From an uncultured Eubacteriales bacterium (GTDB lineage Bacteria; Bacillota; Clostridia; Monoglobales; Monoglobaceae), in NCBI GenBank assembly GCA_958352815.1, contig CATWQA010000017.1:1-41668 (forward strand): a DNA stretch of 41,668 nt. Direction: 5' to 3'. The stretch's first letter is position 1, and each line of letters begins with the position of its first letter. Below, one piece after another: positions 25,396-33,054 of this stretch. The notes beneath the pieces are model-generated. The model saw only the letters and a list, made by a program, of their open reading frames with translations, ran no database searches and had not been told where the DNA came from. The position numbers and the translations under genes were made by a program.

Positions 25396-26832
25396 TTAAA
25401 TTACATTAACAAAGTTTATATTAACATCCTCCGTGCCTGTCATAAAGCATCCCTTTTCCTTGGCGTAAGCAATATATTCCAGGATCTCCTCGGTTATCAT
25501 CTCGCCGGGCGCAAGAATGGGTATTCCCGGAGGGTAGCACATAACAAACTCACTGCAAATCATACCCGCGCTCTTTTCGATAGGCACCGCCTTCTTATGA
25601 GCGTAAAACGCCTCCTTAGGGGTGGTGACCACCTGAGGGGAGATGTACTCATGGTCAAGCATGCCCGCGCTGGGCTGCTTATGTATCCTCTTAATCTCCG
25701 CCAAGGAGGAAATCAGCCGCTCAATCATAAGATGGGTATCGCCCACAGATATTATTGCCAGAATGTTACCGATATCCCCAAACTCAATCTGAATATCATA
25801 GTAATCCCGCAGCATATCGTAAACCTCAATGCCCGCAAGACCGATGTCCCTTGTATGAACCGACAGCTTCGCCCGATCAAAATCGTAAAACGCGCCGCCG
25901 TCAATCATCTCGCTGCCAAAGGCATAGTACCCGCCGATTTTGTTAATCTCCTCCCTTGCGTACTCCGCAAGATTAAGCACCTTTTTGTAAATTTCTTTTC
26001 CGTTCAGGGCAAGGTTTTTACGTGACAAATCCAGAGATGACATAAGCAGGTACGACCCGCTGGTTGTCTGGGTTAGGTTTATAATCTGCCTGGTATAGCC
26101 TTGGCTAATATCGTTGTTTATAAGCAGAAATGAGCTCTGGGTAAGAGAGCCGCCGTTTTTGTGCATGCTGACCGCCGCCATATCCGCCCCTGCCGCCATT
26201 GCGCTGACGGGCAGCCCGTCGCCAAAGTAAAAATGAGTGCCGTGGGCTTCGTCAACCAGAACCAGCATACCTGCCCTGTGGGCTATCTCCACGATTTTTT
26301 TAAGGTCGCTGCACACGCCGTAATATGTGGGGTTGTTAACGAACACCGCCTTAGCGTCGGGATTTGCGGCAATGGCCGCCTCCAACTCACTGACGCTCAT
26401 TCCCAGAGGTATACCCAGTTTCTTATTAACTCCCGGGTTCACGTACACGGGCACAGCCCCGTTGACAACCAGAGCGTTAATTGCGCTTCGGTGCACGTTT
26501 CTGGGAATAATAATCTTTTCCCCCTCTTTAACTGCATAAAATACCATTGCCTGCACTGCGCTTGTGGTGCCGTTGACCATAAAAAACGCGTGCTCCGCCC
26601 CAAACGCCTCGGCTGCAAGCTCCTCCGCCTCTCTTATAACCGAAACAGGGTGGCAAAGGTTATCCAAAGGCTTCATGGAGTTAACATCGGTTTCCATGCA
26701 GGTCTTGCCCAAAAAGGCAGTAAGCTCCGGATTACCCTTCCCTCGCTTATGGCCGGGCACATCAAAGGGCACCACACGCATTGACTTAAATTTTCTCAAC
26801 GCCTCATAAATAGGCGCTCTGCTCTGCTCCAA
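25396..26832 (-). CDS. speA: Orn/Lys/Arg decarboxylase, probably arginine decarboxylase
   Basis: The 478-residue PLP enzyme has the aminotransferase-fold decarboxylase architecture of Bacillus SpeA/YaaO: VPFDVPGHKRGKG near the N-terminus, LVDEAHGTHFYF (about 192-203) and the PLP lysine in SMHKNGGSLTQSS (Lys225), then a small C-terminal domain. It lacks the wing domain of E. coli inducible decarboxylases. Arginine is the likely substrate because agmatinase follows two genes later; lysine or ornithine is not excluded. The start codon appears to be TTG (26832) with an AGGGGGG ribosome binding site; the next upstream gene ends 14 bp away. Confidence 0.9.
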   Translation of the reverse strand: MEQSRAPIYEALRKFKSMRVVPFDVPGHKRGKGNPELTAFLGKTCMETDVNSMKPLDNLCHPVSVIREAEELAAEAFGAEHAFFMVNGTTSAVQAMVFYAVKEGEKIIIPRNVHRSAINALVVNGAVPVYVNPGVNKKLGIPLGMSVSELEAAIAANPDAKAVFVNNPTYYGVCSDLKKIVEIAHRAGMLVLVDEAHGTHFYFGDGLPVSAMAAGADMAAVSMHKNGGSLTQSSFLLINNDISQGYTRQIINLTQTTSGSYLLMSSLDLSRKNLALNGKEIYKKVLNLAEYAREEINKIGGYYAFGSEMIDGGAFYDFDRAKLSVHTRDIGLAGIEVYDMLRDYYDIQIEFGDIGNILAIISVGDTHLMIERLISSLAEIKRIHKQPSAGMLDHEYISPQVVTTPKEAFYAHKKAVPIEKSAGMICSEFVMCYPPGIPILAPGEMITEEILEYIAYAKEKGCFMTGTEDVNINFVNVI

Positions 26833-26846
26833 TAAAGTGTCCCCCC

Positions 26847-27629
26847 CTAATATATATTCTGTCCGCTGAAAATCTCAATCATTTCACGGCGCAGGCTGTT
26901 GCTTATTTCAAGGCGGGTTTTGGGCTCCAGCTCGTACACATCTGTTTTAAACAGGTAGTTCTGAAGATCTATATCCTTGATAAGCATTCTCGTATGGAAA
27001 GAATTGGACTGATACACATTAACGTCAACCGCGTCGTACCGCTCCAGGGTTTTCTTGTCTATATAATCCTGGATAGAGGTTATGGAATGGTCGATAAACA
27101 GCTTCTTTCCGTCCAGGTCTCTGGTAAAGCCTCTGACCTTGTAATCGGCGGTAATAATATCCGAGTCAAAGCTGCCGATCAGGTAGTCAAGAGCTTTAAG
27201 AGGCGAAATCTTGCCGCAGGTAGACACGCATATGTCAACACGAAAGGTTGCAATAGCGTTGTCCGGGTGGTATTCGGGATATGTGTGCACCGTAACATGG
27301 CTTTTGTCAAGGTGGATCATAACCTCGTCTCCCGCCACGCGGCTGACCGTAGGCTGCGCCGGAACAAGAGCGTCGTCGCTTATCATCAGATTAACGCTGG
27401 CGCCCTGAGGGTCGTAATCCTGCTTGGAGATGCTGAGCACGTTGGCTCCGATAATCTTCGTAACATCGCACAGGATTTTCGTCAAGCGCTCCGAGTTATA
27501 CTGCTCGTCAATATAAGCGATATAGTCCTTTTGTTCTCTTTCGCTTTTGGCGTAGCAAATATCGTATATATTAAAGCTCAAGGTCTTTGTCAGGTTATTA
27601 AAAGCATAAAGCTTAATCTTATCGGGCAT
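26847..27629 (-). CDS. speD: S-adenosylmethionine decarboxylase proenzyme (E. coli type)
   Basis: SpeD makes decarboxylated AdoMet, the aminopropyl donor for SpeE. It cleaves itself to create a pyruvoyl group. The 260-residue length and HLDKSHVTVHTYPE motif match the longer E. coli class, with cleavage expected between Lys109 and Ser110; STCGKISPLKALDYL holds the active-site cysteine. It is the first gene of the five-gene operon and has a consensus promoter at 27685-27713. ATG 27629 follows AAGGAGG. Confidence 0.95.
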   Translation of the reverse strand: MPDKIKLYAFNNLTKTLSFNIYDICYAKSEREQKDYIAYIDEQYNSERLTKILCDVTKIIGANVLSISKQDYDPQGASVNLMISDDALVPAQPTVSRVAGDEVMIHLDKSHVTVHTYPEYHPDNAIATFRVDICVSTCGKISPLKALDYLIGSFDSDIITADYKVRGFTRDLDGKKLFIDHSITSIQDYIDKKTLERYDAVDVNVYQSNSFHTRMLIKDIDLQNYLFKTDVYELEPKTRLEISNSLRREMIEIFSGQNIY

Positions 27630-27684
27630 ATCTTGCGCCTCCTTATACTAATCTTATCAAAAGCATACTTAAATCCGCGCTTAG

Positions 27685-27713
27685 ATTATACTATATAATA
27701 ATCAGCATTTCAA
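27685..27713 (-). promoter_or_regulatory. Promoter of the polyamine operon
   Basis: TTGAAA (27713-27708), a 17-bp spacer and TATAAT (27690-27685) lie on the minus strand. The leader is about 50 nt, with no strong structure seen. Confidence 0.82.
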
Positions 27714-27746
27714 TAGCTTTCCGCCAAAATTTTCAAAGTCTGAATA

Positions 27747-28835
27747 TCACTTCAAAAGCTCGGCAAGCTTCGGAACATTCTTTTTTATTTCCTCCGCCGT
27801 CCAGCCCGCAATCTTGTCCGCACCGAAAATGTTAAGGTGGGTATCGTCGCTGTCGCCGCACTCGTAGAACTGGGAATTTAAAAATTCCGGATTGTACATA
27901 AATCTCTCATCATGGGGCTTGATTATTTTATAGAGACTCTTCGCCTCCTCAAGCCCAACCTCATTAATCCATGAGTTTACCCTTTTGTACATATCGAGAA
28001 CGGGCACGCCCAGCTCCTCTCCCAGCTCCTTTGCCGCGTTTACGTACTCCTCCAAGCTGTCGTCCGACAGCTTTCTGCGGCTGATAGAAGTGGCGATTAC
28101 AGGGGTCGCCCCTGCCTTTTGGGCAATCTCTATGTAACGGCTCATCAGGTTTTTGTAAGACCCTTCCTGATTTGCGGGAGCCTTCGCCGGGGCGTAGCGG
28201 TTTTGATCCTGAATTTTAGAGTCGTTATGCCCAAATTGGAGAATGAGAAAATCCCCTTCTGTTATGCTCGATTTAAACAGCTTAAAGTTATCCTCTGTCA
28301 TATAGCTCTTTGCGCTCCTGCCGCTCATGGCAATATCCGCCACAACAGCACGGCTGTCGTCAAAATACTTGCCGAAGTATTGCGCCCAGCCCGTTTGAGG
28401 GAACCTGTTGTTCTCCCCCGAGTGGGGATAAGGACTGGCGGTGGAGTCTCCGATAACGAACACGACCCGTCTGCCCTGTCTGTCTATGGTCGAGGACTTA
28501 GGCGCGCTCTTTTTGCCGCTGCCCTTTAAAACCGTGAGCTCAAACTCCTTGTCAACAGCAATGTCGGGGTAGTCCTGATACGAAAAGTGCGCCGTTACCG
28601 TAACCTGCTTTTCCTCGGGCATACAGATAACCTCGCCGGAGGTTGAAACCGATTGCGTATCGGAGCTTGACCAGGACACATCCGCATATCCCAAAACGGT
28701 ATTTCTGCCGTCCCACAGGTTAAGACTGCCGCAAACCCTTTCCTCACATTCGTTTTCCAGCTTTATTTCCGCAAAATCAATATTGCGTATTTCCTCAATA
28801 AGAGCCTTGTAATCAGCTTCTGAATAATTCTTCAT
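27747..28835 (-). CDS. SGNH-hydrolase, rhamnogalacturonan acetylesterase-like (CE12), with Ig-like N-terminal domain
   Basis: Residues about 125-360 form an SGNH/GDSL esterase: block I FVIGDSTASPYP with the nucleophilic serine, block II MSGRSAKSY with glycine, block III FGHNDSK, and block V DDTHLN with the Asp-x-x-His pair. The spacing matches rhamnogalacturonan acetylesterases, which deacetylate pectin. The first 110 residues resemble an atrophied bacterial Ig domain (VLGYADVSWSSSDTQSVS), often found in secreted enzymes, but there is no signal peptide. Either it acts in the cytoplasm on imported oligosaccharides, or the true start was lost. It begins 21 bp after trkH and may be co-transcribed. 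Confidence 0.88.
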   Translation of the reverse strand: MKNYSEADYKALIEEIRNIDFAEIKLENECEERVCGSLNLWDGRNTVLGYADVSWSSSDTQSVSTSGEVICMPEEKQVTVTAHFSYQDYPDIAVDKEFELTVLKGSGKKSAPKSSTIDRQGRRVVFVIGDSTASPYPHSGENNRFPQTGWAQYFGKYFDDSRAVVADIAMSGRSAKSYMTEDNFKLFKSSITEGDFLILQFGHNDSKIQDQNRYAPAKAPANQEGSYKNLMSRYIEIAQKAGATPVIATSISRRKLSDDSLEEYVNAAKELGEELGVPVLDMYKRVNSWINEVGLEEAKSLYKIIKPHDERFMYNPEFLNSQFYECGDSDDTHLNIFGADKIAGWTAEEIKKNVPKLAELLK

Positions 28836-28856
28836 AGCGCAAAATCCTTTCTAAAA

Positions 28857-30299
28857 TTACGATCTTTTCCAGGTGTAGGGCAGAGCCAGCACCAACACGG
28901 GATATATTTCAAGTCTGCCCGCAAGCATACCGATTGACATAACTATTTTTGACAGAACCGAGAAATCGCCGAAGTTGCCCATGGGTCCCACAGCTCCCAG
29001 GCCGGGACCTATATTGTTCACCGTTGCCATAACGGCGGTGAAGGTGGTAGTAAGATCCATATTGTCCATGCTGACAATCAACACCGAAACTATTATAAGC
29101 AAAGCGTACACCACAAAATACCCCAAAATTCCCGAAACCATGGATGGCTCAAGGCTCTTACCGTCCATCTTAACAGACTGAACGCTTCTGGGGCTGATTG
29201 TCCGTTTGATTTCGCATACAGCCGTCTTGACCAGCACCACAAACCTTTTAACCTTAAATCCGCCGCCGGTTGAGCCCACGCATCCGCCGATAAACATAAC
29301 TGCCACCAACAGACTTTGAGACAACGCCGGCCAGGTTGCAAAGTCAGTGGTAGAATAGCCTGTTGTAGACATAATCGACGCTACCTGGAAGAAGGAATAC
29401 CTAAACGCCTGCTCAAAGCTGCCGTAAGTTGACATAATATTAAAGGCGATAATCAACGTTACGCTCAGGACAATGCCGATATACCACTTAATCTCGTCGT
29501 TAACGGCCGCCTGTCTGTACCTCCGCATAAGCAGCAGGTAGTAAATCGAAAAGTTTGCTGCGAACAGCACCATAAAAATACCTATAACATAGTCGATATA
29601 CGCGCTGTTATAAAAGGCAACAGATGAATTTTTAATGCCGAAGCCGCCTGTGCCCGCCGTACCGAAAGCGTGGAGAATACTATCAAACAGAGGCATACCA
29701 CCCATAACCAGCAGCACGGTTTCAATAACCGTCAACGCCGTGTATATTGTATAGAGTATTCTGATTGAGAACTGCCACTTGCTCACCAGCTTATCCGCAC
29801 CGGGGCCGGGCATCTCAGCCTTCATAACATAGGTTGTTCGGGTTGACTTGGTGGAGAAGATAGCCGTTGCCAGCACCAGAACTCCCATACCGCCCAACCA
29901 GTGGGTAAAGCTTCTCCAGAACAGCAGACTTTTACTTAAGCCCTCCACATTGCTGAGTATAGTCGCTCCGGTTGTTGTAAATCCTGAAACAGTTTCAAAA
30001 AAGCAGTCTACAAAGCTCGGTATTGCGCCGCTGATATAAAAGGGCAGGGCGCCGATAATCGAAATAATAAACCAAGCCAAAGACACCACCACAAGCCCCT
30101 CGCGGACGTATATGCTTTTGTTTTGCGGCGGCTTAACCGTGAGAGCGATACCCGCCGCAAATGAAATCAAAATAGGCAAGGGAAAAGCCCAATGGGATCT
30201 CTCGCCGTAATATATGGCAACAAACCATGGTATCACCATAGCCACCGCAACCACCAGTAAAATTCTGCCGAGATTATATAAAACCATACGATAATTCAT
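28857..30299 (-). CDS. trkH: Potassium uptake protein TrkH/KtrB family
   Basis: TrkH is the membrane pore of the Trk potassium system. The 480-residue protein has many hydrophobic segments and the four selectivity-filter-like loops: SGFTTTGATIL, GTAGTGGFGIK, STTGYSTTD and NNIGPGLGAVG. I chose ATG 30299 (MNYRMVLYNLG) because GGAGG precedes it; the ORF is open to 30329, which would overlap trkA. It starts 13 bp after the trkA stop, so the two form an operon. Confidence 0.94.
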   Translation of the reverse strand: MNYRMVLYNLGRILLVVAVAMVIPWFVAIYYGERSHWAFPLPILISFAAGIALTVKPPQNKSIYVREGLVVVSLAWFIISIIGALPFYISGAIPSFVDCFFETVSGFTTTGATILSNVEGLSKSLLFWRSFTHWLGGMGVLVLATAIFSTKSTRTTYVMKAEMPGPGADKLVSKWQFSIRILYTIYTALTVIETVLLVMGGMPLFDSILHAFGTAGTGGFGIKNSSVAFYNSAYIDYVIGIFMVLFAANFSIYYLLLMRRYRQAAVNDEIKWYIGIVLSVTLIIAFNIMSTYGSFEQAFRYSFFQVASIMSTTGYSTTDFATWPALSQSLLVAVMFIGGCVGSTGGGFKVKRFVVLVKTAVCEIKRTISPRSVQSVKMDGKSLEPSMVSGILGYFVVYALLIIVSVLIVSMDNMDLTTTFTAVMATVNNIGPGLGAVGPMGNFGDFSVLSKIVMSIGMLAGRLEIYPVLVLALPYTWKRS

Positions 30300-30312
30300 A
30301 AAATACCTCCAA

Positions 30313-31665
30313 CTAGTCGAGAATATCACTCAGCGACGTCAGGTACTGGGTGGTAACGACCATAACTCTGTCGCCCACTTCAAGGGTACTGTTACCATCG
30401 GGCTTTATCATCTTATTTTTTCTCAAAATTGCTGCGATAAGCACGTTTTCCTTCAGTTTCAGCTCCGCCAAAGGCTTCGACGTAAGGGCGGACGCATTGT
30501 TCACCACAAACTCCAAAGCCTCCGCCTTGTTGTTTACAATTCTGTACAGGGTACGGATTTCCGCATCATGTGCGGACTTCATAGCTCGGACATATCCCAA
30601 AATCATGTTGGCAGTAATATTTTTGGGAGACACTATGCTGTACACACCCGTGCTTTCCATAATATCCGCAAAGGAGAGACGGTTGACCTTTGTAATCACC
30701 TTATCCACATTGCGGGACTTGGCGTACATAGATATAATCATGTTCTCCTCGTCAATACCCGTAAGGGTAACTATAGAGTCAACCGTTTGAATCCCCTCCT
30801 CCTCCAGCACATGTCTGTCGGTACCGTCGCCGCAGACGATATCTGCTTTGGGAAGATATTGGGTCAGGTACTCGCAGCGGTCACGCTTATGCTCAATAAT
30901 CTTAACTCGCATTCCGCTTTCAATAAGCTGTCTTGCCAAGTAATATGAAATTCTGCCGCCGCCGATAATCATAACGGTTTTCAGACGTTTCTGGATTACC
31001 CCCACAGCCCGCATGAATTTTGTTAAGTCGCTGTGGGAGGCGGTTATGCTCAGCTTATCGCCGCTCCTGATAACAAAATCTCCGTTGGGAATAAACACCT
31101 CTTGCCCGCGCTGAACGGCGCAGATAAGCACCTTAACCTTAATGCTTCTGTATACCTCAGAGACAGCCCTGTTGCAGAGGACGCTGTCGTGATCCACCTT
31201 GGTTTCGATAAGCTCCAGCCTACCTCTGGCAAAGGTTTCCACTTTAATTGCCGCAGGGAAACGCAGCATCCTTGATATTTCGCTTGCGGTCTCATACTCG
31301 GGATTAACGGTTAAATTAATTCCCAGGACGTTGCGCATGAAATCAAGCTGCTTAAAATACTCAATATTTCTGACTCTGGCGACGCAGCGTTTTGCCCCCA
31401 GCTTGCTTGCCATAACAGCGCAAAGAGCGTTAAACTCATCGTTATCGGTAACGGCAATAAACAAGTCCGCCTTTTTGACTCCCGCCTCGTCCAGAATCTG
31501 CAAATCGGTTCCGCTTCCGTTGATACACATTACGTCATAATCCTCCTGGATTTGACGGCAAACCTCACTGTTAATGTCAATGAGCACCACGTCATACTGC
31601 TCGTCATACAAGTCCTCAACCAGCTTTGCGCCTACCTTCCCGGCGCCCACAATAATAATATCCAT
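30313..31665 (-). CDS. trkA: Trk system potassium uptake regulatory subunit TrkA
   Basis: TrkA is the cytoplasmic gating subunit for TrkH and binds NAD(H). The 450-residue protein has two tandem RCK halves: a first Rossmann motif (IIIVGAGKVGAKLVEDL, from residue 3), then its C-terminal subdomain, and a second Rossmann motif (VMIIGGGRISYYLARQL, about residue 230), followed by a second C-terminal subdomain. It starts with ATG 31665 after GAAAGGA. The leader of about 175 nt is rich in hairpins and may be regulatory. Confidence 0.95.
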   Translation of the reverse strand: MDIIIVGAGKVGAKLVEDLYDEQYDVVLIDINSEVCRQIQEDYDVMCINGSGTDLQILDEAGVKKADLFIAVTDNDEFNALCAVMASKLGAKRCVARVRNIEYFKQLDFMRNVLGINLTVNPEYETASEISRMLRFPAAIKVETFARGRLELIETKVDHDSVLCNRAVSEVYRSIKVKVLICAVQRGQEVFIPNGDFVIRSGDKLSITASHSDLTKFMRAVGVIQKRLKTVMIIGGGRISYYLARQLIESGMRVKIIEHKRDRCEYLTQYLPKADIVCGDGTDRHVLEEEGIQTVDSIVTLTGIDEENMIISMYAKSRNVDKVITKVNRLSFADIMESTGVYSIVSPKNITANMILGYVRAMKSAHDAEIRTLYRIVNNKAEALEFVVNNASALTSKPLAELKLKENVLIAAILRKNKMIKPDGNSTLEVGDRVMVVTTQYLTSLSDILD

Positions 31666-31839
31666 AAAAATTTTCCTTTCGCCTAAACAGGCTTTGCTCG
31701 TCCCGCCTTTTTACGAATTTTTCTTTTTCTTAATCGATGCCCGCCGCCTCACGGCGGATTACGACCGTATTTAGATTTAAATCAGAGCAACGCTGTGTTA
31801 AGCTCGCTTAGAACACAGCTTGCGAACGATTAAAATCAC
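31666..31839 (-). promoter_or_regulatory. Structured leader of trkA-trkH
   Basis: Downstream of the promoter, the minus-strand RNA can form GCTGTGTT/AACACAGC (8 bp, near 31821-31794), a GATTTAAATC palindrome and CCGCC/GGCGG (near 31755-31742). Cyclic-di-AMP (ydaO) riboswitches often precede potassium transporter genes in this phylum, but I could not match their conserved core here. Confidence 0.4.
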
Positions 31840-31845
31840 ATCTAG

Positions 31846-31874
31846 ATTATATAATATATTCTTATAATTTTCAA
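31846..31874 (-). promoter_or_regulatory. Promoter of trkA-trkH
   Basis: TTGAAA (31874-31869), a 17-bp spacer and TATAAT (31851-31846) lie on the minus strand, 49 bp from the 95-bp repeat copy G. Confidence 0.82.
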
Positions 31875-31922
31875 TATCAAAATTTATATAATTGCAAATA
31901 ATTCCAAAAAATATGATAATGA

Positions 31923-32017
31923 ATTTTGATAAAGGCTTTGGCTACATTGCCGCCGCGGCTTGGCATGGCGGAATATGGGCTCGGCATTGGTTTTAAAGGC
32001 AAAGCCTTTATCAAAAT
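31923..32017. repeat. 95-bp MITE-like element, copy G
   Basis: Perfect 18-bp terminal inverted repeats (31923-31940 and 32000-32017) flank 59 bp of internal sequence that can itself pair in part (CATTGCCG with CGGCATTGG-like segments). It is nearly identical to copy F2. This is the cleanest single copy, since it is not fused to other modules. It lies in the 455-bp gap at 31666-32120. Confidence 0.88.
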
Positions 32018-32048
32018 AAGCTTAAATATAAACTGCCATGCTTACTTA

Positions 32049-32113
32049 TCGCATTTGACAAATGCGACAAAACAGGCATAATGGGGTTACAGGGGAACAG
32101 GCTCTGTTCCCCT
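32049..32113. repeat. Two hairpins after the radical SAM gene
   Basis: TCGCATTTGACAAATGCGA (32049-32067) and an AGGGGAACAG/CTGTTCCCCT stem (32091-32113) lie just after the radical SAM stop. Neither has a convincing T-run, so they may be repeats or weak terminators. Confidence 0.5.
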
Positions 32114-32120
32114 ACAATCC

Positions 32121-33008
32121 CTACTCGCCGTAAAACTCAGGTATATAATCGGAAGCGGCGGCATCTCCGCCTTGGATATACACCTTTTCCATGCCCAGCT
32201 CTGCGCAGTAGTTCACAAGAGCCTCATAGTGACCTTTAGGGACGCTGCGGCACAGTTCCGGGCAGCTTACCTCAGGCATAACCGTGTACTGGTTCATCAA
32301 GCTCAGCCATACGCTGTCGCCGTAGGTCTCATGCACATAGTCAACAATCTTCTTCGCCTCAAACAGCAGACCGGGCAGCAGCAGGTGACGGATAATAACC
32401 CCTCTCTTCATCATTCCGTCCTCTCCGAATTTGCAGGGTCCCGTTTGCCTGAACATCTCGGCTATAGCGGCGGCAGCCGTATTAAAATAGTCCGCCGCCC
32501 TTGAATACTTCACTCCGTATATATTACTGCGGTATTTTAAATCGGGCAGGTATATATCCACATACCCCTCAAGACCTTTGAGAGTTTCAACCTTCTCATA
32601 TCCGCCGCAGTTATACACTATGGGCAGGCTTAAGCCTCTCGCCCTCGCCTTATCCAGAACCTTTACTATCAACGGCGCATAGTGGGAGGGGGTTACCAAA
32701 TTAATATTGGCGGCGCCCTTGCTCTCCAGCTCCAAAAGCCGCTCCGCCAGCTCGTCCTCCCCTATCTCAAAGCCCTTGCCGTCACGGCTCAGTTCTCGGT
32801 TTTGGCAGTAATCGCACCTCATGGTGCAGCCCGAGAAGAACACCGCCCCCGAGCCGCTCTCGCCGGATATGCATGGCTCCTCCCAATAGTGAAGGTCAAT
32901 CCTGCCCACCCTTATTTTGCTTCCCGCTCCGCAAAAGCCCCTCTCGCCCTTATTGCGGTTCACGCCGCACTCTCCGGGGCAAAGTCTGCATTCGTCAAGA
33001 TTACTCAT
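32121..33008 (-). CDS. Radical SAM protein, pyruvate formate-lyase activase-like (PflX/YgkH type)
   Basis: The 295-residue protein has the radical SAM cluster motif CTMRCDYC (Cys61, 65, 68) and an N-terminal extra-cysteine region (C7, C10, C14, C26) typical of the uncharacterised PflA-like subgroup. Glycine-rich strand motifs (IVYNCGGYE, YVDIYLPDLKY) follow. It would bind a [4Fe-4S] cluster and cleave AdoMet to a radical. No glycyl-radical enzyme is encoded nearby, so the substrate is unknown. ATG 33008 has GAGGAG upstream, but the SDR gene's terminator ends only 15 bp before the start. Confidence 0.9.
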   Translation of the reverse strand: MSNLDECRLCPGECGVNRNKGERGFCGAGSKIRVGRIDLHYWEEPCISGESGSGAVFFSGCTMRCDYCQNRELSRDGKGFEIGEDELAERLLELESKGAANINLVTPSHYAPLIVKVLDKARARGLSLPIVYNCGGYEKVETLKGLEGYVDIYLPDLKYRSNIYGVKYSRAADYFNTAAAAIAEMFRQTGPCKFGEDGMMKRGVIIRHLLLPGLLFEAKKIVDYVHETYGDSVWLSLMNQYTVMPEVSCPELCRSVPKGHYEALVNYCAELGMEKVYIQGGDAAASDYIPEFYGE

Positions 33009-33022
33009 ATTATCTCCTCATG

Positions 33023-33044
33023 AAAAAAGGGCGCCGAAGCGCCC
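33023..33044 (-). terminator. Terminator of the SDR gene
   Basis: GGGCGC-TTCG-GCGCCC is a tetraloop hairpin followed by TTTTTT on the minus strand. It lies between the SDR stop and the ribosome binding site of the radical SAM gene. Confidence 0.85.
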
Positions 33045-33054
33045 GTTATGTTCT

